DNA from: JAMBLL01 sp964387145
GTDB lineage: Bacteria; Actinomycetota; Acidimicrobiia; Spongiisociales; UBA5794
DNA: 56,221 nt
Assembly (NCBI GenBank): GCA_964387145.1
Contig: CAYLVM010000005.1
Coordinates: forward strand, 1 to 56,221
Direction of reading: 5' to 3'
The number at the start of each line of letters is the position of its first letter. The stretch's first letter is position 1. The translations under genes and the position numbers were made by a program. A model generated the notes under the pieces. It was given only the letters and a program-made list of their open reading frames with translations. It was not told the DNA's origin and searched no databases. Below, in pieces: positions 48,674 through 56,179 of this stretch.

Positions 48674-50062
48674 ATGCCTGAGATCACCATGCTCGACATG
48701 CCAGGGCTCAAAGCGGTCCGTACGCCAACGCGCGTCGGACGACGGTACTTCGTGCGTACCTTTGGATGTCAAATGAACGAACACGACTCCGAGCGGATAG
48801 CCGGCCTGCTCGAGGCCGATGGAATGATCCGCACGGAGACGATCGACGATGCTGATCTCATCGTGCTCAACACCTGCACGATACGCGAGAACGCCGACAC
48901 GAAACTCTATGGGTACCTTGGATCCTTGAAGCGGGCCAAGACCGAGAACCCGGATCTCAAGATCGCCGTTGGGGGCTGCTCTGCCCAGAAGGAACGGGAC
49001 CTCATCCATGAACGCGCAGGGTGGGTCGATGTCGTGTTCGGCACCCACAACGTGCACAGAGTCGTCGATCTGCTCGACCACGCCGACGAGTGGGGACCCA
49101 TCACCGAGATCTGGGATGAGACCAGATCGGGGAGTGACATCCCGAGTGGGCTTCCCGTTCATCGTGAGACCGAACACTCGGCGTGGGTAACGGTGACGAT
49201 CGGCTGCAACAACTCGTGTACGTTCTGCATAGTTCCGATCGTGCGTGGTCCCGAGATATCGCGTCGCCCCGGCGACATCATCAGGGAGATCGAGTCGCTC
49301 GCGGCAGAAGGGGTCACAGAGATCACGCTGCTCGGCCAGAACGTCAACTCCTATGGGCGGGATCTCGACCTCAATGGACGGAGCCCGTTGTTCGCGGATC
49401 TGCTGCGACGGGTAGGGTCTGTCGAAGGTGTCGAGCGTATCCGCTACACGAGCCCCCACCCGAAGGACTTTCGGGAGGATGTCGCTGTTGCGATGGCAGA
49501 GACCCCCGCCGTGTGTGAGCAGATCCACTTCCCCCTGCAGTCTGGCTCTGATCGCATCCTGGCCGCGATGCATCGTGGGTACAGCGCACAGCGCTTCCTC
49601 GAGAAGCTCGAGATGATGCGCTCGATCGTGCCGAACCTCGCCGCGTCGACGGATGTCATCGTCGGCTTCCCTGGAGAAGCAGAGCAAGACTTCGCTGCAA
49701 CGCTCGAGGTCATGGAAGCTGCTCGTTTCGACAACGCGTTCATGTTCCAGTTCTCGCCGCGCCCGGGAACACCCGCAGCTGAGATGGGCGGCCGGGTCTC
49801 ACGAGATGTCGTCCAGGAGCGTTTTGACAGGCTGGTCGAGCTTCAGAGTCGGATCACCTACGAGCAGAACCTTGCACAAGTTGGTCGTATCGAAGAGGTG
49901 ATGGTCGAAGGACCATCGAAGCGGGACGAGACCGTTGTGACGTCCCGGACCCGGGGCAACCGGATCGTCCACATCCCCGGACAGTGGCCGGCAGGATCGC
50001 TTCTTCGTGTGCGTATCACGAGGGCTGCACCCCACTACCTCGAAGGAGCGTTGTCGTCCTGA
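48674..50062 (+). CDS. miaB: tRNA-2-methylthio-N6-dimethylallyladenosine synthase MiaB
   Basis: A 462-residue methylthiotransferase. N-terminal FVRTFGCQMNEHDSERIAGLL and LNTCTIRENAD, then VGGCSAQKERD, hold the first cluster. The radical-SAM motif is GCNNSCTFCIVPIVRGPE, and a TRAM domain ends the protein. FGCQMNEHDSE identifies MiaB rather than RimO. It adds the 2-methylthio group to the i6A37 base made by MiaA, whose gene follows directly. The miaB stop TGA overlaps a CTG that seems to start miaA. Confidence 0.96.
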   Translation: MPEITMLDMPGLKAVRTPTRVGRRYFVRTFGCQMNEHDSERIAGLLEADGMIRTETIDDADLIVLNTCTIRENADTKLYGYLGSLKRAKTENPDLKIAVGGCSAQKERDLIHERAGWVDVVFGTHNVHRVVDLLDHADEWGPITEIWDETRSGSDIPSGLPVHRETEHSAWVTVTIGCNNSCTFCIVPIVRGPEISRRPGDIIREIESLAAEGVTEITLLGQNVNSYGRDLDLNGRSPLFADLLRRVGSVEGVERIRYTSPHPKDFREDVAVAMAETPAVCEQIHFPLQSGSDRILAAMHRGYSAQRFLEKLEMMRSIVPNLAASTDVIVGFPGEAEQDFAATLEVMEAARFDNAFMFQFSPRPGTPAAEMGGRVSRDVVQERFDRLVELQSRITYEQNLAQVGRIEEVMVEGPSKRDETVVTSRTRGNRIVHIPGQWPAGSLLRVRITRAAPHYLEGALSS

Positions 50063-50979
50063 ACGTCGTTGCCATCGTCGGCCCTACCGCTGCGGGCAAG
50101 TCGGCAATCGCAGAGGCGGTCGTCGGACGCTTCGGGGCATCCATCGTGTCCGTCGATTCGATGCAGGTCTACCGCGGGATGGACATCGGGACGGCGAAGC
50201 CCGACTGGAGCACGCGTCAGCGGATCGACTACCGGATGCTCGATGTGTGCGATCCCGACGAGGAACTGTCCGCGCAACGCTTCCAGGAGCTTGCGAGACA
50301 CGAAGTGGCCGAGATCCTCGGGACAGGCGGGAGGGTGGTCATCGCCGGTGGGTCGGGGCTTCATTTTCGTACGATCGTGGATGCCATGACGTTCGCCCCC
50401 ACGGATCGTGAGGTGAGAGCTCGTCTCGAAGCCCGATCGGGCGAGTCGCTCGTCACCGAGCTCCTCGGAGCCGATCCCTTGGCGGGAGACGTTGTCGACC
50501 TGGCGAACCCCCGGCGGGTTCTCCGGGCGGTCGAGGTGTGGCGACTCACTGGGCAGACTCCGACACAGCGAGCAGCGACCCCTGAGGCGCTGGCGCTGGC
50601 GCGCTACGAGCCTGTGCTCGAGTTCGTTGGGTTCGGGATCGACGGCGTCGGATCCCTCGAGCACCGTATTCGCAAGAGGCTCACGGCGATGGTCGAAGCG
50701 GGACTCCCCGACGAAGTCGCCCGGTTGCAGGGACGGATGGGGAGGACGGCATCCCAGGCCGTTGGCTACAGGCAGTACAGTGCAGCCCTCGGCGGTGAAA
50801 TGTCCGAGAGCGAGGCGTTCGATGCGACGGTGCGAGCAACGAACGCGCTCGTGAAGCGACAGAGAACGTTCTTCCGAAGGGATCCACGCATCCGGTGGAT
50901 CACGTGCCAGGATGGCACCGAACGTGAAATCGAAACGGCTGTCACGACGATCGGGGAGGCGATGCGATGGAGTTCGTGA
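50059..50979 (+). CDS. miaA: tRNA dimethylallyltransferase MiaA, apparent CTG start
   Basis: A 306-residue isopentenyltransferase: P-loop VGPTAAGKSAIAE at the N-terminus and the tRNA-binding segment DSMQVYRGMDIGTAKP. It transfers a dimethylallyl group to A37 of tRNAs reading UNN codons. The conserved sequence begins immediately after the miaB stop, yet no ATG, GTG or TTG lies there in frame. The nearest upstream is a GTG at 49984 that would add 25 unlike residues. A CTG at 50059 overlaps the miaB TGA (CTGA) and has AAGGAG ten bases before it, so CTG is the best start. The end overlaps dapF by 13 bases. Confidence 0.93.
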   Translation: MNVVAIVGPTAAGKSAIAEAVVGRFGASIVSVDSMQVYRGMDIGTAKPDWSTRQRIDYRMLDVCDPDEELSAQRFQELARHEVAEILGTGGRVVIAGGSGLHFRTIVDAMTFAPTDREVRARLEARSGESLVTELLGADPLAGDVVDLANPRRVLRAVEVWRLTGQTPTQRAATPEALALARYEPVLEFVGFGIDGVGSLEHRIRKRLTAMVEAGLPDEVARLQGRMGRTASQAVGYRQYSAALGGEMSESEAFDATVRATNALVKRQRTFFRRDPRIRWITCQDGTEREIETAVTTIGEAMRWSS

Positions 50980-51722
50980 AAGTAGAGGCTCTCGGCAACG
51001 ACTTCATCGTCGTAGATGGCCCGTTCGTGCCGGATCCTGACGATGTTGTCCGCTGGTGTGCGCGTCGTTGCGGTGTCGGGGCCGATGGTGTTCTGGTGAT
51101 CGAACCGATCGATGCTACGAGGATGTCCATGCGGTACTGGAACGCGGACGGTGGCGAGGCAGAGATGTGTGGGAACGGTCTGCGCTGTGTCGCCAGGCTC
51201 GGGTATGACCGAGGCTGGGTCGCCTCGGGTACGTTCACCGTCAACACGGCGGTTGGTGATCATGAGGTCACCGTCACGGATGACTTGGTGATCGCGTTCG
51301 TCGGCGTTCCGACGCCCTTCAGGACCGGTGAGCTGAACATCGGCACTCACACGGTTCACCCGTTCGCCATTGGAAACCCACACGCCGTCCTGTTGGTCGA
51401 CAGTGTCGAGGACGTCGATGTGGCGGCGATCGGATCCGAGATCGAGAACGATCCTCTGTTCCCGAACAGAACGAACGTCGAGTTCGTCGAAGTGCTCGAT
51501 GAAGGTGGGATCAAAGCCCGTATCTGGGAGAGGGGAGTGGGGGAGACGCCTGCATCCGGAACAGGTGCAACCGCAGCGGCCTATATTGCTCACACGCAGG
51601 CAGGCGTGGAACTCCCAGTAGATGTTCACCTCCCGGGAGGGGTCCTGACGGTCACCTTCGACGACGCTGGTGCATGGATGGAGGGTCCTGCCGAAGTCGT
51701 GTTCTGCGGATCGATCGACTGA
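50967..51722 (+). CDS. dapF: Diaminopimelate epimerase with one catalytic cysteine replaced
   Basis: A 251-residue DapF, slightly short (about 270 is usual). The first catalytic cysteine is present, Cys68 in AEMCGNGLRC. The second, normally in ETxACGTGA, reads ERGVGETPASGTGAT, with Ser197 (codon TCC) in its place. Normal DapF uses the two cysteines as acid and base to interconvert LL- and meso-diaminopimelate. The rest of the active-site loops (ALGNDFIVVD, YWNADGGEAEMC) are intact. It may be slow, need a different acid, or act on another substrate. GGGGAGG lies seven bases before the ATG, which overlaps miaA. Confidence 0.9.
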   Translation: MEFVKVEALGNDFIVVDGPFVPDPDDVVRWCARRCGVGADGVLVIEPIDATRMSMRYWNADGGEAEMCGNGLRCVARLGYDRGWVASGTFTVNTAVGDHEVTVTDDLVIAFVGVPTPFRTGELNIGTHTVHPFAIGNPHAVLLVDSVEDVDVAAIGSEIENDPLFPNRTNVEFVEVLDEGGIKARIWERGVGETPASGTGATAAAYIAHTQAGVELPVDVHLPGGVLTVTFDDAGAWMEGPAEVVFCGSID

Positions 51723-52355
51723 TCAGCCCAGTCGACGCAACACAGCGACCACGACACCGAGGATGTCGACACCCTCGGTGAAGACCATTGTTTCGTATGC
51801 GTCGTTGTGTGGGATCAGACTCACCGCGGTGTCGGAACGATGGAAGGTCTTGACCGTGGCTTCCTCTCCGTCGACGAGTGCAGCAACGATGTCTCCGTTC
51901 TTCGCTGTGTTCTGCTTTTGGACCACGACGTAGTCACCGTCGTAGATGCCGGCGTTCAGCATCGAATCGCCTCGTATCCGCAACATGAACACCGGTTCGT
52001 GCCCGACGAGTTCCGTCGGCAACGGGTAGACCTCCTCGATGTCCTCTTCAGCGAGGATCGGTGACCCGGCAGCGATGTGGCCCACGAGGGGGACGTCACG
52101 AACTGCTGCTCGTGAGATCGGTACGGCACCGTCGACGTCGATGATCTCGATCGCGCGGGGTTTGGACGGGTCCCTGCGAATGTACCCCTCGGCTGAGAGC
52201 GTTGAGAGATGACTGTGAACGGTCGATGGCGAGCTCAAGCCGACGGCATCGCCGATCTCACGTACCGACGGCGGATAGCCACGTTTGGCAACGGTCGATC
52301 TGATGAGTTCGAGGATCTCGCGTTGTCTCTGGGTCAGGCTCGCACGTTCAGTCAC
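51723..52355 (-). CDS. lexA: SOS repressor LexA
   Basis: A 210-residue LexA. The N-terminal winged helix (TQRQREILELIRSTV, YPPSVREIGDAVGLSSPSTVHSHL) binds SOS boxes. The cleavage site is Ala96-Gly97 (HIAAGSPI), and the serine-lysine dyad is Ser131 (RGDSML) and Lys169 (ATVKTFH). RecA filaments stimulate self-cleavage. The GTG start at 52355 has GAGGAGG five bases upstream. Its stop abuts the dapF stop, so the genes converge without a gap. Its promoter overlaps an SOS box, as expected for autoregulation. Confidence 0.97.
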   Translation of the reverse strand: MTERASLTQRQREILELIRSTVAKRGYPPSVREIGDAVGLSSPSTVHSHLSTLSAEGYIRRDPSKPRAIEIIDVDGAVPISRAAVRDVPLVGHIAAGSPILAEEDIEEVYPLPTELVGHEPVFMLRIRGDSMLNAGIYDGDYVVVQKQNTAKNGDIVAALVDGEEATVKTFHRSDTAVSLIPHNDAYETMVFTEGVDILGVVVAVLRRLG

Positions 52356-52378
52356 GGTTCCTCCTCGTCGTTCCCACG

Positions 52379-52418
52379 AGTCTAGAGCGATGTCCGCTTC
52401 AGACCAAACATACGTTCG
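52379..52418 (-). promoter_or_regulatory. lexA promoter with degenerate SOS box
   Basis: On the minus strand TTGGTC (52407-52402) and TAGACT (52384-52379) are spaced by 17 bases. CAAACATACGTTCG (52405-52418), one half-site mismatched to GAAC-N4-GTTC, overlaps the -35. This would give LexA weak control of its own gene. Confidence 0.65.
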
Positions 52419-52420
52419 AC

Positions 52421-52449
52421 TTGACAACCGAACAGATGTTCGATATGTT
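52421..52449 (+). promoter_or_regulatory. LysM-gene promoter with SOS box in the spacer
   Basis: A perfect -35 TTGACA (52421-52426) and TATGTT (52444-52449) lie 17 bases apart, with the SOS box CGAACAGATGTTCG (52429-52442) exactly between. This is the clearest promoter in the window. Transcription would start near 52456, leaving a leader of about 155 bases. Confidence 0.85.
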
Positions 52450-52460
52450 TCTCGGTACAC

Positions 52461-52474
52461 CGAACAGGTGTTCG
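52461..52474. promoter_or_regulatory. Second perfect SOS box between lexA and the LysM gene
   Basis: CGAACAGGTGTTCG has the same 14 bases as the recA box. It lies just after the expected start site of the LysM transcript and 32 bases from the box at 52429, about three helical turns, which allows cooperative LexA binding. Confidence 0.85.
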
Positions 52475-52612
52475 GTCGGGTAGGGCATCGATGCGGCGCC
52501 CACGTGCATCGGAACGTGTCATACCCGGCCGATACCGTCGGTGTCAGGAGCGAAGCTCCTCCCACGAGAACTGGGAAACCAGGCTGGGCAGCAGGGACGA
52601 GGAGACGGCAAC

Positions 52613-52903
52613 ATGACAACGACCAGCATCGCTCGCTTACGAGCGTTCATCATCATCTCCATTACGGTCGCGGCCGTGTTGCTTCTCCTTGCCTCTGCAG
52701 GAAACGCCACGAACGAGATCACCGAGACGGTGCAGTACCGCGTTCAGATGGGTGACACGCTCTGGGAGATCGCTGCCGAACAGGGCCCCGATGGTGTCGA
52801 TCGTCGTCGTGTGGTGGCCACCATCGAGCAGATCAACGACCTCGACGCTGCAATGCTTCAGGCCGGTCAGATCATCGAGATTCCGGTGATGTCCACACCC
52901 TGA
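52613..52903 (+). CDS. SOS-controlled LysM membrane protein, probable division inhibitor (YneA/DivS-like)
   Basis: A 96-residue protein: a short cytosolic start, one membrane helix (about residues 11-29, FIIISITVAAVLLLLASAG) and a C-terminal LysM domain (YRVQMGDTLWEIAAEQ to AGQIIEIPV). LysM binds peptidoglycan, so the domain should be outside. Bacillus YneA and its actinobacterial counterparts have the same plan, the same position opposite lexA and the same SOS control, and they delay cell division during DNA damage; that role is inferred here. GAGGAG eight bases upstream sets the start at 52613. Two SOS boxes lie in the promoter. Confidence 0.87.
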   Translation: MTTTSIARLRAFIIISITVAAVLLLLASAGNATNEITETVQYRVQMGDTLWEIAAEQGPDGVDRRRVVATIEQINDLDAAMLQAGQIIEIPVMSTP

Positions 52904-52953
52904 GCGGCAAGGTGATGCTCGACGCTCACACTCCAGATGGTCACCGACCGTTG

Positions 52954-52959
52954 TACGCT
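52954..52959 (+). promoter_or_regulatory. Leaderless -10 element (TACGCT) of nrdR
   Basis: TACGCT ends six bases before the ATG at 52966 and there is no ribosome binding site. It gives nrdR a promoter of its own, independent of the SOS-controlled LysM gene. Confidence 0.4.
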
Positions 52960-52965
52960 GCCGGG

Positions 52966-53433
52966 ATGCGATGCCCCCTCTGCACCACAGACGATACGAG
53001 AGTCGTCGACTCACGCCCGACTGAGGAGGGCCGTGCGATTCGGCGTCGACGTTCCTGCCCACGGTGTGGACACCGTTTCACGACGTTCGAACGTGCAAGT
53101 GCCGTCGTCGTGGTCAAGCGTGACGGACGCCGTCAAGCGTTCGATGCATCCAAGGTTCGGCTGGGCGTCGAGATCACGCTTGCAGATCGCCCGGTGCCCC
53201 AGGACGCCGTCGACGATCTCGTGGCGACGGTCGAGCGAGCGGCGTACACATCCCGAGGATCGATTCACGCCGACGACATCGGAGCAATCGTGCTCGAAGG
53301 CCTCCGCGACATCGATGAGGTCGGCTACCTCCGTTTCGCTTCGGTGTACAAGGAGTTCCAGCGGGCCTCCGATTTCGAGAGGGAGGTTGCTTCCCTCGAT
53401 GCTGAAGAATCCCTCAACGAACGAGATCGTTGA
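52966..53433 (+). CDS. nrdR: Transcriptional repressor NrdR
   Basis: A 155-residue NrdR. The zinc ribbon is MRCPLC...RRRRSCPRCGHRFTTFE and the ATP-cone follows (VKRDGRRQAFDASKVRLGV). It senses ATP/dATP and represses ribonucleotide reductase genes, which are not in this window. The start at 52966 is fixed by the zinc-finger Met-Arg-Cys beginning and a -10 hexamer upstream; an open frame of 18 more codons has no support. Its end overlaps the convergent membrane-protein gene by 20 bases. Confidence 0.96.
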   Translation: MRCPLCTTDDTRVVDSRPTEEGRAIRRRRSCPRCGHRFTTFERASAVVVVKRDGRRQAFDASKVRLGVEITLADRPVPQDAVDDLVATVERAAYTSRGSIHADDIGAIVLEGLRDIDEVGYLRFASVYKEFQRASDFEREVASLDAEESLNERDR

Positions 53434-54619
53434 GGTGCTCGTCGAGGAGGCCCGCGAGAGACAGGATGCGACCGTCCATCTCGGTTCGGAACGCCACGAG
53501 CGCAGCAGTGGTGATCGACGCGAGGTCGTCACGTAACGCATCGATCTCGTCGATGAGCACCGTGGCAGTTTCGGTATCACCGGATGCGAGTGAGGCAAGG
53601 TACTCGTCCTGCCATCGAGCGTACCGCTCGACCGCCGACCCAGCAGCTTGTGCAACTCCACTGAACGCCGGGTCACTGGGGAGATCCCCAAGAACACCGG
53701 CATCGTCCGCCAGCGATGACGCGAGGTCGACGGCAACGACGTTGATCTCCTGGGTCGATGCCTCGGTTGCAAGGTCGCCGGTGGTGAGAAGTTGTGGGAT
53801 GGACGTGCGATATACGTAGGCGTGGCCGAGGCGTCGGGCAATCTCAGCCGTTTCGGATGCAAGGATGTTGGAACGTTCCTGGAGCGGAACGAGGGCGTCG
53901 AGTGAGTTGGAGGGGACGAAGGGCAAGAGGGTCGGCAGCGGGATCGCCGCAGCTTCCGACAGGGTGCTTGCGTGGCTCGACAACTGTGAGATCGTCGGGA
54001 TCGCACCATCGACCTGTTCGTTCGTGCTCTGGGGGTTGGTGACAGCATCGAGAGCACCCTGGGCTGGAGGCAGGTAACTGCGTACTGCGAGTGTGGCGTC
54101 GTAGTTGCTCTGGCGGACCGCAAGCGCCTCCTGGTCGGCGGCGCGGGGGAGCCAGACGGCAGCAACGCCGATCGCTACGAGGATGGTTATCAGGGCGATA
54201 GCGACGGGCCACCGGAAGCGTCGGCGGGTTCGCAAGGCTGGGGATAGGAGCGTTTCGTCGAACTCGGGTTCCGGTGTGTCGGGTCGTGCGGTATCGCTCG
54301 TGAGAACCGTTGGTGGCGGGGGAGGTTCGGGTATAGGGGCGAACGTCGACGTCGACGTACCGGGGTCGCCGTCGAAGGTGGCCTGTTGAATCTGGTCCTG
54401 GTGCACGGGGGCCGTGTCGTTGTTTGCCTGGGGGGGCTCGCCCGGGGAGTCGAGTTCCGGGATCGCGTTCTCCCGTGTCAGCTCTTCGACGGCCTCGATA
54501 GGAGTTGGAGATGGCGCTCTAGCTCCGACAGCCTCGAGGAACCATGTACCGTCATCCTGTGCCGGCTTCTGTGGGGGTTGCTTGGCCAATCCGATCCACT
54601 CCGTGGGAGAATCCACCAT
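53414..54619 (-). CDS. Single-pass membrane protein of unknown function
   Basis: A 401-residue protein. The first 170 residues are a Pro-, Asp- and Glu-rich probably disordered cytosolic region with a proline run (PIPEPPPPPTVLT), followed by a membrane helix (about 176-196, WPVAIALITILVAIGVAAVWL). The last 200 residues are Ala/Leu/Ser-rich helices that should lie outside. No family recognised. Its ATG lies on the same CATG as the dut ATG on the other strand. No ribosome site precedes it, so the protein is leaderless or starts further in. The C-terminal end overlaps nrdR. Confidence 0.65.
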   Translation of the reverse strand: MVDSPTEWIGLAKQPPQKPAQDDGTWFLEAVGARAPSPTPIEAVEELTRENAIPELDSPGEPPQANNDTAPVHQDQIQQATFDGDPGTSTSTFAPIPEPPPPPTVLTSDTARPDTPEPEFDETLLSPALRTRRRFRWPVAIALITILVAIGVAAVWLPRAADQEALAVRQSNYDATLAVRSYLPPAQGALDAVTNPQSTNEQVDGAIPTISQLSSHASTLSEAAAIPLPTLLPFVPSNSLDALVPLQERSNILASETAEIARRLGHAYVYRTSIPQLLTTGDLATEASTQEINVVAVDLASSLADDAGVLGDLPSDPAFSGVAQAAGSAVERYARWQDEYLASLASGDTETATVLIDEIDALRDDLASITTAALVAFRTEMDGRILSLAGLLDEHLNDLVR

Positions 54620-55055
54620 GAAGATACCCGTTACACGCAAAGAGTTGAGGCACCCGCTTCCCGGCTTCGCACACCCGGGGGACGCGGGAGCGGACCTCAC
54701 CGCGAGTGAGCACGTCACTGTTGCCCCCGGGGGTCGGGTCCTCGTACCCACCGGCCTTGCTATCGCGATTCCTGAGGGGTACGCAGGGTTCGTTCTGCCG
54801 AGGAGCGGCCTTGCCATCAAACACGGTGTGACCGTGATCAACGCCCCGGGACTCATCGACTCCGGGTATCGGGGGGAGCTCCGTGTGGGCCTCGTGAACC
54901 ACGGAGACCACCCGTTTACGATCGAGCCGGGGGACCGCATCGCCCAACTCGTGATCATGGCGGTGGAAACACCGGTGTTCTTCGAGGTCGCTGATCTCGA
55001 CGCGACGTCACGCGGCGAGGGTGGTTTCGGTTCGACGGGACTCGGTAGCTCCTGA
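54618..55055 (+). CDS. dut: dUTP diphosphatase (dUTPase)
   Basis: A 145-residue trimeric dUTPase. The five family motifs are visible in order: HPGDAGADL (1), PRSGLAIKHGV (2), APGLIDSGYRGEL (3), PGDRIAQLV (4) and the C-terminal GEGGFGSTG (5) that closes over the substrate. It hydrolyses dUTP to dUMP, keeping uracil out of DNA and feeding thymidylate synthesis. GGGAGA lies eight bases before the ATG. The start codon shares CATG with the divergent membrane-protein gene. Confidence 0.97.
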   Translation: MKIPVTRKELRHPLPGFAHPGDAGADLTASEHVTVAPGGRVLVPTGLAIAIPEGYAGFVLPRSGLAIKHGVTVINAPGLIDSGYRGELRVGLVNHGDHPFTIEPGDRIAQLVIMAVETPVFFEVADLDATSRGEGGFGSTGLGSS

Positions 55056-55075
55056 TCACCGCTGGCTGAGCGTGA

Positions 55076-55921
55076 TCATGGCTTCCGATCTTCCTTACGG
55101 AGCCTGACGATGGCGTCATTGAACTCTGCACCGAGGATGACCGACAGCGACGAGATCCAGAACCACAGCAGCAGGATCACGGCTGCTCCGAGTACTCCGT
55201 AGGTGGCGTTGTACTTTCCGTAGGACGATACGTACACGGAGAAGCCGATGGATGCGCCCGACCACAGAACCGTTGCGAGAACCGCACCGGGCAGGACGTC
55301 TCTCCAGCCGTCGGGACGCAGCGGAGGGGCGTAGCGGTACAGCAGTCCGATGACCAGAACTGCCCCGCCGGCGATCGCCACCCACCTGGTGTTGCCGATC
55401 GTGACGATCGCATCGGTTGGGTCGAAGCGTTGGAGCACGACGGGCACGACGGCGATCATCGCGAGGACGAGAACCCCGCCACCGATCACGAGGAAAGTGA
55501 GGCCGATCGCTACGGCTCTCGACTCGAGGATGGATCGGTGCTCCTCCTGGTCGTACGCGATCTTGACCGCTCCGATCATCGCTCTCGTGGCGTTCGACAC
55601 GGTCCAGAGAAACGCTGTGATCGAGAGGGCGAACCCGACGCTGAGTCCGGCACTGGATCCCGAAGCAATGGATGAAAGTTGGGCTGTGAGGAGGGCAGCG
55701 GACTCCGCAGGGAGGACAGCGAGGAGCCCGTCGATCTGTTGCTCGGCGTCTGCAACGTTGGCGAAGAGTCCATAGAGCGTGATCGCAATGAACATGGCGG
55801 GCAGCAGTGCAAGGACCGCGTAGAAGGCGACACCGGCGGCGATGATGACGGCGTGGTCGCTGCGCGCCTCACGCCTCACATCGTTGCCGATGGCTAGCCA
55901 GTATCGGAGCCGGTCTTGCAC
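55076..55921 (-). CDS. YihY/virulence factor BrkB family membrane protein
   Basis: A 281-residue inner-membrane protein with about six membrane helices. Family signs are SDHAVIIAAGVAFYAVLALLPAM near the start, SNATRAMIGAVKIAYDQEE in the middle, and GAVLATVLWSGASIGFSVYVSSYGKYNATYGVLGAAV with LLWFWISSLSVILGAEFN at the end. The biochemical function of the family is unknown (earlier called RNase BN in error). The GTG at 55921 gives the usual length; longer frames upstream would run through the tRNA-Gly gene. The ribosome site is weak. Confidence 0.85.
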   Translation of the reverse strand: MQDRLRYWLAIGNDVRREARSDHAVIIAAGVAFYAVLALLPAMFIAITLYGLFANVADAEQQIDGLLAVLPAESAALLTAQLSSIASGSSAGLSVGFALSITAFLWTVSNATRAMIGAVKIAYDQEEHRSILESRAVAIGLTFLVIGGGVLVLAMIAVVPVVLQRFDPTDAIVTIGNTRWVAIAGGAVLVIGLLYRYAPPLRPDGWRDVLPGAVLATVLWSGASIGFSVYVSSYGKYNATYGVLGAAVILLLWFWISSLSVILGAEFNDAIVRLRKEDRKP

Positions 55922-56055
55922 TGCTGTCTCGCTGAACGTCGGGTATCGGAAGGTACCGCCTTGGAGCGGCTGTGTCACCGAGATGTGGCATCGTTGGGCC
56001 GATGACGGCAGCGAGCGGCGTGCCGCCCCGGGGGTAGAAACGATCAGCCTCGTGG

Positions 56056-56061
56056 TACCAT
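56056..56061 (+). promoter_or_regulatory. Possible -10 element (TACCAT) of tRNA-Gly
   Basis: TACCAT lies nine bases before the mature 5' end of tRNA-Gly. The match to a -35 upstream (TAGAAA near 56035) is poor. Confidence 0.3.
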
Positions 56062-56070
56062 CCAGTGCAC

Positions 56071-56143
56071 GCGGACGTAGCTCAGCTGGTAGAGCGCAAC
56101 CTTGCCAAGGTTGAGGTCGCCGGTTCGAACCCGGTCGTCCGCT
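56071..56143 (+). tRNA. tRNA-Gly (GCC)
   Basis: Full cloverleaf of 73 bases: acceptor arms GCGGACG and CGTCCGC, D-loop AGCTGGTAGA, anticodon stem-loop AACCTTGCCAAGGTT with anticodon GCC, T-loop GGTTCGAACC, and discriminator U73. The CCA end is not encoded in full. Confidence 0.97.
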
Positions 56144-56150
56144 CCGATGA

Positions 56151-56173
56151 GGGCGGTCCGTGCGACCGCCTTT
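56151..56173 (+). terminator. Hairpin between tRNA-Gly and tRNA-Cys
   Basis: GGCGGTC (56152-56158) and GACCGCC (56164-56170) pair around a five-base loop and are followed by TTT. It may be an intrinsic terminator with read-through, or a processing signal, because a second tRNA gene follows within ten bases. Confidence 0.5.
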
Positions 56174-56179
56174 CATTAT

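Noticed and set aside
55922..56176. N-terminal extension of the YihY-like protein through the tRNA region
   Set aside because: It would read through the tRNA-Gly gene; the GTG at 55921 gives normal family length.
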